A DNA stretch of 64,000 nucleotides from Artemisia argyi (GCA_030686995.1 CM060685.1:126877823-126941822), one strand, 5' to 3'; shown: positions 1-10,713, counted from the first letter of the stretch. Made by a program: numbers and translations. The notes: generated by a model from the letters alone, not told the origin.

Positions 1-19
1 TTTTAGTCATTTTAAAGAT

Positions 20-102
20 CTATCATTCGAATATAAATACCAGAGTTTTAAAGGAGGTCCCCATTTGTCCCAATGTTTATTAAATAAGTTTTCGAATGAT
101 AG
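20..102. repeat. 12-bp perfect inverted repeat
   Basis: CTATCATTCGAA at 20-31 is matched by its exact reverse complement at 91-102, with about 59 bp between. It could be a hairpin or a remnant of terminal repeats. No target-site duplication is evident. Confidence 0.6.
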
Positions 103-289
103 GAAAATTTATAGCCTTTATAAGTATCCGTGCTCCTCCGCGCCATCCTTGCTCATTATGGACCTGAGATAAACATATGCTAAAAGTGTCAACACAAAGG
201 TTGGTGAGTTCATAGAGTTTATAGTTTCGAATATCGATTTCCAAAATCAAAGAGTTTATGATTCCCCAGTAGTTATAATAACCGTTGAT

Positions 290-371
290 TATCAAATTAA
301 AGTGTGTGTAAATCCTTAATCATGTCTATAGCATGTATCTCCTAAGGATTTACTCACACTTTAATTTGATA
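290..371. repeat. 29-bp near-perfect inverted repeat (hairpin)
   Basis: The 29-nt arm at 290-318 pairs with the arm at 343-371 with one mismatch (28/29), leaving a 24-nt loop. This is much longer than expected by chance in AT-rich DNA. Compatible with a foldback/MITE core or a hairpin RNA source; no flanking target duplication was recognised. Confidence 0.75.
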
Positions 372-1454
372 AGCATATCGTCGAACAGTCACTTGTAATC
401 ATGTCTATAGCAGGTATCTCCTTATGAGATTTGTAAACTAGTAAAGTTTATATGAAATATAGTCATGTATTTAGTTAATGAATACTTGTAAAAGTAAAAA
501 CAGTAGTTAAGCATGTATCTCCCCCAAAACGTGTATAAACCATTATAAAACAAGTAAAAGTAGGGGCTATGACTCACCTGAGGATTATGATAGGCATAGA
601 TAAGATAAAGTCAGAGGTAGAATGGTAATGACTTCAAAGATAACCTGAATGATATGAAAGTCCGAGATAAGTTCGACTTATCGAGAATCGTGATTTGAAT
701 AGTGTCAGATGACAAAATGAATTTTGTGGCAGAGGTGGCTTGCGTGGCAAAACGCTTAATAGTTCAAGAGCAAGTTATATACTATATAACTTGTCTTTAT
801 GTATAAGTATCGTTTATTATTTTATATTTCTCGTCATGAATTTATAATATGTATCGAAAGTTGGTGAATGATAAATTTTAGTAATTGCAAGTTTACACCT
901 GGTTAAGTGAACCGATGAGTTTTATTGTAGGAATAATCATTTCTTAACATGTGTTCAAGTTAACCGATAATAACGTCAAGTTATATAATTTACGTTATAA
1001 ATTATATATATTCAGAAATATATAGTTATTCATAATTATTACTTCATTATCGCCTCAAAATGTAGGTTTCTATATACGTCATTATGATGCCGTCATTTTT
1101 ATATTTATCATTTTTGTTAGGTTTCGAGGTGTGAAAATATATAAAGTATATATTTATTAAATTCGTGATAATATATTAGGACCAATATATATAGCTCATT
1201 GTTTACCCCAATGTGGTTGCTAAGTAAAATAAGTGTAAACCATATTTTCCATTTAGACGAAGAATGGTAAAAACTATCTATGTTTATTTATAAAAGTTTT
1301 AGGTGAGAAATGTCACATATTAGATTTGAGGTGCCGAATTTGTAGTAATAATATAAGAGTTTAACAATCGTAAAAGTTTTCAGAAATGTGTCTAGTAGTG
1401 TTTAGTTGAGGGGTTGAAACTGTTAAAATGTAAAAGTTGCGAAATAATCCATTT

Positions 1455-1541
1455 AAAAAAATGAAACTGCCATGTGAAGGATTTGAACTCAAGACCTATC
1501 CTTCAACTCCCTAGTGCTCCAACCAACTGAGCTAGTGTGGT
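1455..1541 (-). pseudogene. tRNA-like pseudogene or SINE head with pol III terminator
   Basis: On the minus strand the sequence contains an A-box match (TAGCTCAGTTGG) and, about 45 nt later, a B-box-like GTTCAAATCC. The D-stem GCTC/GAGC pairs fully, but acceptor, anticodon and T stems pair poorly, so a working tRNA is unlikely. A run of seven T (forward AAAAAAA, 1455-1461) lies just past the 3' end where a pol III terminator would sit. Either a decayed tRNA gene or the head of a tRNA-derived SINE. Confidence 0.45.
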
Positions 1542-2935
1542 GTTTGGTTATTCTTCTTATTAGACTCTATTTAAGACTTCGTTACAATATTTCTATTTGG
1601 TGTAACTTTTACCCAGCATGCGTATTGTATGTTTAGAAAACCATTTGTGTTTCATTCTTCCACTTCAAACTGGTTTCCTCCTTTGAAAACAATAAGATAC
1701 ACACTTTATAATTTAAATTCACGTTTACAGGGGACGTCCCAATAACTCAAACAAGCCTCGACTCATTTAGGTTTATTCGACCCGACTTTAAATATAACCA
1801 AACTCTTACTGATCTTATGAAATGTTTAAAAGAGTTTGTTCTATTTTTAAATAAGCACTTCTAGTATTAGTTTGTAAGTAAGCTCTTCTATTATTTGTTT
1901 ATAAGTAAGCTCTTCTAGTATTAGTTTATAAATAAGCACTTGGGTTTCGCGTTGGGCCTTTATGGCTCGTTATGTGTTCGAAATGTTTTATGGTTTGTTT
2001 TAAAGTCTGATGAGATAAGGAGCTTATAAGCTTTGCGAATGAGTTATATTACTTGATAAATAAGTTGTACTAGCTACTAACTCTATAGCAAGTCGAGTAG
2101 TGCAAGATCATATAAGTTCAATATTTTTACCACACAAGTCTTAACAATGCCACCTTGATCATTTTATATATGAAGAAAAGCAATAAGATGGAATGGGTTT
2201 AGAAACTTACTACACCAAAGCTTGATGGTGAAGAATAAATGAGACATGGACTAACGAGAAGTAAGGCAAGACGACTCCAACGACTACCAAAGTGCGTAAC
2301 TCGTTTAGTAGTGACTCTCGTAAAGATTGGAGAGCTCGTGAGAATAATCACATGAACCCTCTTGTTCTCTTCCTCTCCTTCTCGTTCAACATGAACAACA
2401 ACAAAGTGAAAAGTTGGTTGTGTTTATGTGTGAGTAAACTGTCAACTTGCATGGTTTGCTTCTCCTTCTTCTTCTCGACAGGAACAACAAGAATATCATT
2501 TTGTGTTTAAGTTTGGTTCAAGGGTAGTGAGGGATGTGGAAGAGTGATGGTGTACAGCTTGTTTAAGGGCTCAATCATGAACCAAGATTAGTTCCAAGTT
2601 TCCACAATCTTGCTTTCTCTTCCACCTTGGCTGGACAGAAGTTATACGAGAGTATGTGTGATTTTATGTTGTGTGAGGATATCGAATAGCATGTAACCTT
2701 TATATACTGGAACGTGATAAGTGATAGAATGTTTGCATGTTTCTGGATTGGGTCATATTGGAGGTGGCGTGAGAGTTCATCAAACGAACAAGTGTTGGCT
2801 GAGTTGAGAAATCTATACACAAAGCATCTTCATCGATTGGGAGCAGGGGAGGTGGTGTAAGAGCTTGCACATGGTTTTCTTAGGTTGCATTTGAGGAAGT
2901 AACGAGTGAGGGAGGTGGTGTGTAAGAATGTACAA
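1542..2935. other. Intergenic, no gene seen
   Basis: Apart from the 27-bp tandem repeat at 1853-1933 I see nothing that can be supported. Small open frames near 2292 and 2575 lack recognisable domains and are low in complexity. Confidence 0.4.
1853..1933. repeat. 27-bp tandem repeat, three copies
   Basis: Three adjacent copies of a 27-bp unit beginning AAGCNCTTCTA start at 1853, 1880 and 1907, followed by the first bases of a fourth at 1934. Copies differ at a few positions. Minisatellite; no evidence of function. Confidence 0.8.
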
Positions 2936-3803
2936 GTAGTAGCACCCAAGTTAAGTCCAGGTCGTATTTTTACAGAAAACAGCCTAGAATTGCATTTTTG
3001 GTTTAAAATCTCGCGTGTCTAGACGTAAAACATTATTTCAGACATCTTTCGTGTTTTACACTTTTCCTGGTTCGGAACAGAAGGGCCTTAAAATTTGGAT
3101 TTAAATTCGTTACAGAAAGTTGGTGGTTCATTAGAATTTATACGAATTGTCATTTGAACAAAATTACCATTTGGGTCAAATTGAGATGAGACGTGTAAGG
3201 TGCCTTAATCTTGATCAAATTCTAGTATAGTAATTATATTTGAAAGTTGATAACAATTGTCATTCATGGTTCTTAGAAGCATGAAAACTAGAGTTGTGAA
3301 ATAAAAGAGGTATGTCGTGTGTAAAAGTTATGATCAACTGAGCCAAAGCAAACATGTACTTGTGACTTGTAAAAATAATAGTTAGAGGTGTGCTTGGGCT
3401 GTGGAGCTTGGTGAGCTCGTTAGTGAATCAGGTCCAAAGGAAGGGAGCCAAGAAATAAGGAGTCCGTTTGGTTGCTGAGTGAGGGGTTAAAGCCTTTTGG
3501 TTCTTAGCGGTCCATTATTATTAGTGAGTAGTGAGTACACATGGAAATTTTTGTAGGCTCAGGATTTATATAAATTGTATTTGGTAATTATTGAAACGTA
3601 TAATTATTAAGTATCAACGTTTTAAGTCATGTATGGTATCTATGTTATTAAGGTTCAGGTGTAAACGTCGTTTCAAGGTAAGAGTGAATAACGTTGCAAT
3701 TGACAAAGTATATATATATATATATATATAAATTTTGTTATGGGTAAAAATGGTTAATTTATGTTGTAATAATGTATTAATCGTAGGAAAATTTTACGGG
3801 ATG
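2936..3803. mobile_element. Possible decayed Ty3/gypsy LTR
   Basis: The stretch opens with TAGCACCCAAG and closes with TTACGGGATGTTATA, which resembles the TGTARCAYCC...GGGATGTTACA ends common in plant chromovirus-type gypsy LTRs. No target duplication is recognisable and no internal protein is attached. Low confidence; it may be where the left end of the neighbouring Athila-type element was lost. Confidence 0.3.
3709..3731. repeat. (TA)n microsatellite
   Basis: Uninterrupted TA dinucleotides, about 11 copies. Confidence 0.9.
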
Positions 3804-3872
3804 TTATAGACTAAGATGTAGTGCCACACTGTAAATAGTAACACCTGACAAAAGTCTGACATCTGGAGGTAG

Positions 3873-3906
3873 CTACGGCTTAACCATATACTGAGTTACG
3901 CCGTAG
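3873..3906. promoter_or_regulatory. Internal pair of TACGSCGTA-type motifs
   Basis: CTACGGCTTAA at 3873 and TTACGCCGTAG at 3896 lie 23 bp apart. The same motif pair recurs six times in this element's LTR (9316-9660), so a family-specific element is present both in U3 and in the tail downstream of gag-pro. Function unknown. Confidence 0.55.
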
Positions 3907-4050
3907 AGGCTTTCTGAGATGAATTCCAGGAGTTAAAAGATTGTAGCCAGCTCTCTCCACCATCTTTCTTTCTCGATTACCTGCAAAACTTTACAACAAA
4001 AACATACCAAACCAACTATACTAATAAAAAGGGAAAAGAAAGGGATAATT

Positions 4051-4094
4051 CGGGTTGTCTCCCGAAAAAGCACTTTTGTTTATTATCGAGTCTT
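4051..4094 (-). other. Conserved post-gag motif of Athila-type elements
   Basis: On the minus strand this reads AAGACTCG, then an AATAAA-containing linker, AAAAGTGCTT, and GGGAGACAACCC. The plus-strand element carries almost the same block at 15694-15735 in the same place relative to gag-pro. The GGGAG/CAACCC core is widespread after Athila coding regions in plants to my knowledge; its role is unknown. Confidence 0.6.
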
Positions 4095-4292
4095 TAAGTT
4101 AGACCCAAGGCCGCATCAACTATGCGGGAGGATGGGCTTCTACGCCTTTTCCTTTATCCTAAATGGCGGATGACTTGTCCCAAATTGTTGAATAATGTAA
4201 GGTGTTAATCCAAAATGATCTTCCTGGAGAAAATGTGCTTTCACCCATTTGTTGCGATATTGCATTTCATCCTTGATGCTTAACTGAACTTC

Positions 4293-6020
4293 TCAGAACT
4301 TAACCTTCACCCAATTCTCAAATGATATTCCTTGGTAGCCAACTTCCTTTCTCTTGTGTCCATTGAAACATGCACATTCGTATCTTTTGACCAAATTTTC
4401 TTCGGTGAGCTTTCCACCATGGAATTTTTTACGAAGGGGATCACAGGTTCCCCAAGCTTGGGTAGTTCCGTCATGGTTCATGATCACCGGTTTATAAAAG
4501 TGAACCATCCATTCGACCTCTTCATCGGAATTAATACCATTAAAATAGTTACGGAACCACGACTATATATTCAAAAGTTGAATCTTCATAGCATGAGCCT
4601 ACATTTGCTTCCCTTTTCAGCTGTCTTAACCTGATTTGCCCTCCTCTATTTCAAGGTGTGACAAAAGGACAACATGAAGGCATAGTTAATTTCTTCCCAT
4701 CTTTCATAATCGCCCTTGGTTCACAACAACGACGCACCACGGTGACTTTTATAGGACCTTCTTTATCATCCCAAGGTTCAAGTGTTAGGTCATCATCACT
4801 ATCCTCCCAAAAAGATCCCTTGCTTTCATCGCTTATATCAAAGTTATCCTCTTGTTCATATTTTAGACACAAAGGAGTCAAATAATTAAAGATGTCACCC
4901 AAGATTCTAAACCTCTCAGGTGGAGCTTCATCAACCGTAATATTGGCCATGCATGAACTAGCAACTTCCTTGTCTTCCTGCAATAAAAGCCTATTCATTT
5001 TGAACCCCCCCCCCCCCCCCCGGTGATAAAGCCCCAATGAGATATCTTCCATAAAGACATCAATTCGAGCCCGTGATGTAGCAAGGAAAGGTCTTGCAAG
5101 GATAAGGTCTTCTTTAGGAATATTCGCCATATCAATAACTATGAAGTCCGCAGGAAATAGAAACCTGTCATTCTTAATAATTACATCATCAACAACTCCT
5201 ATCTAAGTTGCCTTAGTCATGTTTTCCATCTCGATCACCAAACTTGTTTTCCTAAGACTTGTTAATTTGAGGGTTAGAAATAAAGAGAGTGGCATAACAT
5301 TAATGCTAGACCCCAAATCAGCTAATGCCGACAAGTTAGAATTACCGATGGTGCATGGAAGGGTAAAGCTCTTCGTGCTATCCTCCTTAGTTGGTAATTA
5401 GCAAGGAATCATTTCATAAGGCTTGGTTTCATCCTGCAAAATAATCTTCTCACATGATTGATTATGGATGATTTCGGTCGAATCATCTTCCTCGTCTTCG
5501 GCGAAAATTGCCTTGCACGCCCCTACGATTGTCTTGCTTTCTTCAGTTGCATTCTTCTCATGAATGTCATCCGCTAACTTTCCGATCATTGTTTCAAGAT
5601 TTTGAGGGACTTGTCATGATTGATAAGGCTCTTGTTGGTGGCTTCTTGAAATTTTTTTAACCACGCATCTTGCTCTTCTTGTTTCTTTTTGGAGTCTTCA
5701 AGATACTTGTTGATGATATCTTTAATACTAGATCTCCTTTTGCCATATGGTGCACGGTTGTACCCAGATGGTCCCATGCGATAACCATTGCTATTATTAC
5801 CTTGGAAAGGTCTTCCTTCCCTATATTTCACCTCCTCAACTCTTTCATCACCCTCTTCTAAAGGACAATCCTTGGCCAAGTGGGCCCCTTTACAAATTTT
5901 ACATCCCACTTGAATGGTATAAACATTTTCCTTGAGCTTCTTCATGTCCCGGCCTAAGCTTTCAAGTTTATTGGTGATTAAAGCAATACCATCCGTACTT
6001 TCTACAATGTTCCTACTACT
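4293..6020 (-). pseudogene. Athila-type gag C-terminus plus aspartic protease, broken
   Basis: Going leftward, residues before the zinc knuckle begin at about 6020 and match the phrase normally following gag (…STDGIALITNKLESLGRDMKKL). A zinc knuckle CKICKGAHLAKDC (CX2CX3HX4C, the Athila spacing) follows near 5895. The retropepsin-like motif ALADLGSSINVMP lies near 5300-5340 and the second conserved protease segment ILARPFLATSRARIDVF near 5090. An acidic spacer and a remnant ending at 4293 complete it. In-frame stops interrupt it near 5398 and between the two protease motifs (TAG near 5202). A 17-base poly-C run (5005-5021) adds a glycine run. No RT or integrase follows. Not expected to be functional. 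Confidence 0.75.
5005..5021. repeat. Poly-C/poly-G homopolymer
   Basis: Seventeen consecutive C on the plus strand inside the broken protease region. It encodes a glycine run on the minus strand and is a likely slippage or sequencing-length hot spot. Confidence 0.9.
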
Positions 6021-6830
6021 TCCCCTGTGAAAAACTAGAAGGGGGTGGGGTTGAATAGTTTTACCTCTTTTTCGTTTTATAAAAAGGTTAATTTCAAAAT
6101 CTTCAATTAAAGTTTTCCTTTTTAAATTCTTAAAAGGTTTTGTATCAAATTATCGATTAATTAAACTCAACATGAGAAGTGTGAATAATGTATCTAAGTC
6201 CATTACATATAGTTATACACACAATCACAATATTAACTTGTAACTAAAACACAATCAATCATCATGACAATATAAGCAACAATCAACACATATTTGCAAG
6301 CATGGATATAAAGTGATAAATGTAAGAATAAATGTAAAGAGATAAGAGAAAGAAAATGCAAACCGGACACGATGATTTATAGTGGCTCGGCTACAAGGAC
6401 ACCTTCCTTGCCCTACTCCACTCCCCGAGTCACCTACTCGAGAGTTCACAACACTACTCAACAAGCTCCCTTTTGGCAGAGAAAACCGTACATACTTTCG
6501 CTTACACCAATTTAACGACCCAAAGCTAAATGTCGAGTTCTAATCCTAGCTAGAACCAATTTCACACTGCTATTCACTACACACCTTCTTCACAACTTCT
6601 TCACTACTTAGCACTACTTATTAACGCCACTACTTCTTCACGACTACACTACTTCTTGACGTTACTACTTCTTCACGACTACACTACTTCTTCACGCCAC
6701 TACTTCTTCATGACTACACTACTTCTTCGCGCCATTACTTCTTCATGCCACTACTAATATGATGAAATAATCAATGTGTGTGTGTTTTGATGCTTGCAAA
6801 TCGCGCCCAAGAAGTGGAGAAATGCCTTCT

Positions 6831-6837
6831 ATTTATA
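6831..6837 (-). promoter_or_regulatory. TATA box of solo LTR A
   Basis: TATAAAT on the minus strand, about 29 bp downstream of the nearest GAATATTC motif. Placement fits a U3/R boundary. Confidence 0.6.
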
Positions 6838-6865
6838 GGCTCTTGAGATCTTGAAATATGCCAAA

Positions 6866-7041
6866 GAATATTCTAAATCATAAGGAATATGCCAAAGAAT
6901 ATTCCAAAGCATAAGGAATATGCCAAAGAATATTCCAAAGCATAAGGAATATGCCAAAGAATATTCTAAAAGAATATTCTAGAGCATAAGGAATATGCTA
7001 AAGAATATTCCAAAGCATAAGGAATATGCCAAAGAATATTC
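6866..7041 (-). promoter_or_regulatory. Heat-shock-element-like tandem array in U3
   Basis: GAATATTC occurs at 6866, 6897, 6928, 6959, 6972, 7003 and 7034, i.e. a 31-bp minisatellite with one 13-bp step. Each is flanked as AGAATATTCY, matching the plant heat-shock element nGAAnnTTCn. At 6971-6984 the motif extends toward a third half-site (TAGAG). The block lies directly upstream of the minus-strand TATA box. Heat responsiveness is inference by analogy with the Arabidopsis copia element ONSEN. Confidence 0.6.
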
Positions 7042-7546
7042 CATCCATTCCCTCCTAAATTCAAATTTAAATTTTGAATTTTCCATTTTCCCTCCATGTT
7101 CTAGAGGCTTCTAGAAGCATTGTTGGGTCTTGATGGGCCTTGTTGGGCTGGTTACTATTGGGCCCTGAATGGGCTTGTTTTTTTGCTTGGCCCTTTCCAT
7201 TTAGCTAAGTTCATATGCATGCTTGGCCCAATCCAATTAACTAAATCCATATGTAGAAGTCTTGTATGCTTGGACCATCCAATTAGCCAAGTGTATAAGA
7301 GTCTTGAGATGATGATTCGTAGTTACGAGTGACTTGTGCATTTTACGTTTTGTACTTAAGTGATTGTTGAAGCATACTTGAGACGTTGAGATGTCGAGAG
7401 ATGTTGATGTATGAATGAATAGATGATTTGTGATCACAAGTAACTTAAGTACTTTACGTTATGTGTTCTAGCTTACATCTTTGTCATCATCAAAACATGA
7501 AGAGGATGTTTAGATTAAATATTGTAATATTTATGCCAACATCCCC

Positions 7547-8193
7547 CATCGTGTCACTTATAAGAGTGGTCCACCATGTCTTCTATTGCCTTCAAGGCAT
7601 GAATATGGATCATTCCAGGGATCGGCCCTTGAGAGTCCAGCATTTTCCGAGTAGAAATGTTGATCCCTTTGTAAAAGATGTTCACTATTTGTTGCTTGTT
7701 GAGGTCGTGTGTAGGTCACTTGTACAGAAGATCATTGTACATTTCCCAAGCTTGATACAATGTTTCGTCTTCATCCTTTTGAAGTTATTTCTTCAAGCTG
7801 TTTTACAGTCCTTGAAGGAGGGCAATACCTTTGGATGAATTGTTTCTTCAAGAGATCCCAAGTGTTGACAGTTCCCGCATGCAATCTATCAACCCATCTC
7901 TTCGCTGCTCCTGTGAGTGTCATGGGGAAAACTCTAAGCATGACCGCATCGTGAGATACTCCTGGAATGTTGAACAAACTAACAATGTACAAAACATTAT
8001 CAATACGCTCATGAGCATCTTCTGTCTTGCTTCCCGAAAAGGGGTCTTTCCGCAACTCCCTAATAAACTGATTCTTTATCTCAAATTGCACATCTGCCCT
8101 AATAGCTGGCCTAACCAAACCAGGCCCTTGTTCTTCTCTTGTTAGAGCGAGATATTCTTCGAGAGTAAGGGTATCATTATCAACGTCACCCAT
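7547..8193 (-). pseudogene. Athila-type gag N-terminal half, broken
   Basis: The reading starts at ATG 8193 (MGDVDND…) and runs through a retrotransposon gag domain, including MTLTGAAKRWVDRL and TWDLLKKQFIQRYCPPSRT, the usual hallmark of plant gypsy gag. A frameshift/stop falls near 7771, after which coding resemblance continues (ETLYQAWEMYNDLL, then KAIEDMVDHSYK) to the insertion point of the solo LTR at 7541. The primer-binding site lies about 80 bp upstream of the start. Confidence 0.75.
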
Positions 8194-8274
8194 GGTACCT
8201 GAAACTTGGAAGAAATTGCGAGATACTGACAAATTTAAATAAAAATGCAAAACTTAAACAAAATCCTAAATAGC

Positions 8275-8292
8275 TCCCCGGTAGCGGCGCCA
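8275..8292 (-). other. Primer-binding site, tRNA-Asp type
   Basis: On the minus strand TGGCGCCGCTACCGGGGA, close to the TGGCGCCGTTGCCGGGGA typical of Athila elements primed by tRNA-Asp. It sits six bases from the LTR edge. Confidence 0.8.
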
Positions 8293-9296
8293 AAAACTTG
8301 ATGCAGGTTTTACTGACCAGGTTTTAAATTTATAAATGACTCGTCTACCTAAGGTCTACCTAATGCACTATCGGGCAGTGTACCCGGTTGTGTATGGTAT
8401 CATTGTCGGTAAAGCCGAGGTCGTCCCAAGAGTTATGCGTGCGTATTATATCTAAGTTCTAGTGTCATTGGTTATTAAAGGGGTTTTGTAATTGGTTGAT
8501 TAATCTAATAATATAAAATAAACAAGAAAACAATAAAATGATAGAGATAAATAAGTAGAGGGACAAATGTTAACCTAATTACTACTCTTGTAATTCTTAT
8601 GACTAGTTTTCTATAAAATGCATCCAATCGTTTCATCTGGGGATTCAAGTCGACTAGACTCAGATGTTCAGATTGTTCAATCCTATCTTCCACCTTGTCC
8701 TATTCCGTAATCTAATGATTACAAGAGTTCGCTAGCAATACAAGATGAAAGAGTCATTATGTGCCTTTACTAACTTAGACATATCTAGTGGGATCCGGAA
8801 AGTCGGAACTTAGATCCCCCTAATTCCTTAAGCAATTATGTTTGGTAAGTGGTCGTTCGTTGAAATTTCCACACGAATAGTGATCGTCCTATGGTCAATT
8901 CTTATCACTAAACAAAACCTTATTCACTATAGGTCCTATGGTCAATTCTCCTAGCTTCATAGGTATTACCAAACTTCAATGCTACCAAAACAAGGGTGTC
9001 CCAAAATACGCTAAGAAAACTAAATCATAATCATAACGATTTCATAACTAGGCTGACACCAAAGGTGTTTAGCCACTCATATTAAAATATGCAAGAAAAT
9101 CAATGTGTAGCATTGTAAATGAAAACATGAATTTGATACAAATACAAAGAATGGTAAAACTTATGATTGTGATGCGTAAATTCTCCCTTGGAAATGACTT
9201 GTATGCTTGCAGAACTTCGTCCTCCGTGATTCCTAATTCCCTTCTGACTTCTGTGTGTGAACAGATGATGTTTTAAAATGCGGAATTAGGGCTGGT

Positions 9297-9303
9297 ATTT
9301 ATA
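9297..9303 (-). promoter_or_regulatory. TATA box of Athila-type LTR
   Basis: TATAAAT on the minus strand, just downstream of the motif-pair array. Confidence 0.55.
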
Positions 9304-9315
9304 GTCTCGACTTTG

Positions 9316-9660
9316 CTACGACGTAACTCATAGGGTTAACTACGCCATAGCCTTTGGATCTGGTCACTACGCCGTAGCTTGATGATCTGTTACGGTCGTA
9401 GAACTCTCGTACACCAATCTACGGCGTAACCTTATGAGTAGTTACGCTGTAACTGCATCTTGGATCACAAAATTCTTCTAAGTATTGAAGGAAGATCTAC
9501 GGCGTAACTTCAAGGTGTGTTACGCCTGTAGAAGTCTCGTAGTTACCTCTATGCCGTAACCCATAAGTTGGTTACGTCGTAGTTCTTTGTTCAACGTTGA
9601 CTTCAGTCTTCAGTGTAAAAGGCTGCTACGGCGTAGGTTGAGAGATGATCTACGCCGTAG
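9316..9660 (-). promoter_or_regulatory. Six paired CTACGGCGTAA-type palindromes in U3
   Basis: Motif starts are 9316/9340, 9367/9390, 9419/9442, 9497/9520, 9549/9572 and 9626/9650. Within each pair the offset is 23 or 24 bp. Exact members include CTACGCCGTAG (9367, 9650) and CTACGGCGTAA (9419, 9497); others differ by one or two bases. Paired members are mostly in opposite orientation, so each pair could also form a stem. Likely an enhancer or protein-binding array; the binding protein is unknown. Confidence 0.65.
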
Positions 9661-9890
9661 TTAGTGTAAAGTCAGCATATTTAAAATATTTTCATTAATA
9701 ATCTTCCAAATTCGCTTCTCTTCGTTCCAATGCTCATTTTTATCCTGAAGAAATATAAAAAAATAATAAGATTATATATTCTAGTAAAATACATATTCGT
9801 GTAACTTATGTATATAGTACTACAGGCTGAGATAGTTGTGTCTTGAGTTTTGGGCAACACTACCGGGGTTTTAACTATGCAACTATCACA

Positions 9891-10139
9891 ATTATTGGCA
9901 CACTCCTTTTAATATTTGTAGTTGAATGGTGAGACAAATCTTTTTTCTTGACAAATGATAATCGAAAGGGCTTAAGATTATGTCTCAGATTATACTTAGA
10001 CAATAAAGGAGTTAATTAGAAGGACTTCTTCACCGATTCTATAGTATGTTAAGTTGAGTACTTTTATTTTTTTGTGTGACTGATCAAATTAAATTGTTCT
10101 TTATAATTGCTAATGCTTTCAAATTTGTTCATGTGTGTA
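9891..10139. other. AT-rich flank, nothing recognised
   Basis: Sequence between the Athila-type LTR and the Helitron-like end. No gene, repeat or motif that I can support. Confidence 0.4.
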
Positions 10140-10169
10140 CTAGTTTTAGATCCCTGTGCACGTACAGGG
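10140..10169 (-). mobile_element. Helitron-like 3' terminus
   Basis: Read on the minus strand: a hairpin with 6-bp stem CCCTGT/ACAGGG (10152-10169), then eight bases and CTAG (10140-10143) followed by T in the flank. This is the canonical Helitron 3' end (hairpin about 10 nt before CTRR, insertion between A and T). The element would extend rightward; its 5' TC end was not identified. Confidence 0.45.
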
Positions 10170-10427
10170 TTTTTGGATAACTTTTTGTTAGATTCATTTT
10201 CGGTTATTGTACATGTACATGGCAAAAGAAAAACATGGAGTCTTTCTATTGATAAAGTATTTTTTAAATATAATACAACTAATAATGATATTAATTAAGT
10301 ATAAATTTCGATAATGCATAATAAAATTCAAGTAACAAATATTTGAATTGATAGTTGTGATGTAATTTTTTTTATTTGTTTACCGAATGTATGAATTTAA
10401 TGTTTACGTTCTATATTTTAATTTGAT

Positions 10428-10432
<5 letters not shown>

Positions 10433-10504
<72 letters not shown>
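10433..10504. repeat. (TA)n microsatellite
   Basis: About 36 uninterrupted TA dinucleotides. Confidence 0.95.
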
Positions 10505-10508
<4 letters not shown>

Positions 10509-10518
10509 TTTAATTGAT

Positions 10519-10713
10519 CTGATGTATATACATGTTTTTTAAGACTATTTCCTATATTTTATGTTTTTTATTTCTTATTGATTTGTATGTTTCTGATTTT
10601 TTATTCAAATTCTGATGTATATACCTATTTTCTTAAGACCACTTCCTCTATTTCATGTTTCTGATTTCTTATTCAATGATTCTAATGTATATAATGGTTT
10701 TCTTAAGACGACG
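10519..10713. repeat. Diverged tandem repeats
   Basis: Copies beginning CTGATGTATATA (10519, 10612) and CTAATGTATATA (10682) share a downstream CTTAAGAC-type segment and a GTTTCTGAT phrase. Unit sizes differ (93, 70 and about 32 bp) because of internal deletions. Confidence 0.6.

Larger units (their letters stand above)
1..1454. other. AT-rich anonymous DNA, no gene seen
   Basis: No convincing reading frame, domain or RNA gene is visible. The stretch holds two inverted repeats (listed separately) and a repeated phrase (catgtctatagca...tatctcct) near 319-346 and 397-425. It is probably decayed transposon DNA, but I cannot name the family. Confidence 0.5.
6026..7541 (-). mobile_element. Solo LTR (Ty1/copia-like, family A), 1516 bp
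   Basis: The element starts TGTGAAAAACTAG and ends GCCAACA, with a perfect 5-bp target duplication TCCCC at 6021-6025 and 7542-7546. It splits the gag pseudogene of the Athila-type host: coding sequence resumes on each side. Orientation is minus, judged from a TATAAAT box at 6831-6837 and from the left end, whose reverse complement (…TTCTAGTTTTTCACA) looks like a copia U5 end. A central block (about 6365-6560) closely matches 21240-21440 in the second solo LTR. No internal region or partner LTR is present. Confidence 0.85.
3804..9890 (-). mobile_element. Decayed Athila-type Ty3/gypsy element, 3'-truncated, minus strand
   Basis: Reading leftward there is an LTR (8299-about 9890), a tRNA-Asp-type primer-binding site (8275-8292), gag, and an aspartic protease region ending near 4.3 kb, then a non-coding tail. 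No integrase or reverse transcriptase is present and no second LTR is recognised on the left, where sequence identity is lost near 3.8 kb. A solo LTR (6026-7541) is nested in gag. Stops and frameshifts mark it as old. The left boundary is approximate. Confidence 0.7.
8299..9890 (-). repeat. 5' LTR of the minus-strand Athila-type element
   Basis: The inner edge is TGATGCAGG at 8299, next to the primer-binding site. The outer edge is placed near 9888-9890 (…ACTATCACA), the first reasonable inverted match; it is uncertain by tens of bases. The LTR contains a minus-strand TATAAAT box (9297-9303) and six motif pairs upstream of it. Confidence 0.6.

Noticed and set aside
1468..1541. Functional tRNA gene
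   Set aside because: D-stem pairs, but acceptor, anticodon and T stems do not pair well enough.
2292..2820. Small ORFs of 72 and 81 residues
   Set aside because: No domain, no codon bias evident, low-complexity composition; expected by chance.
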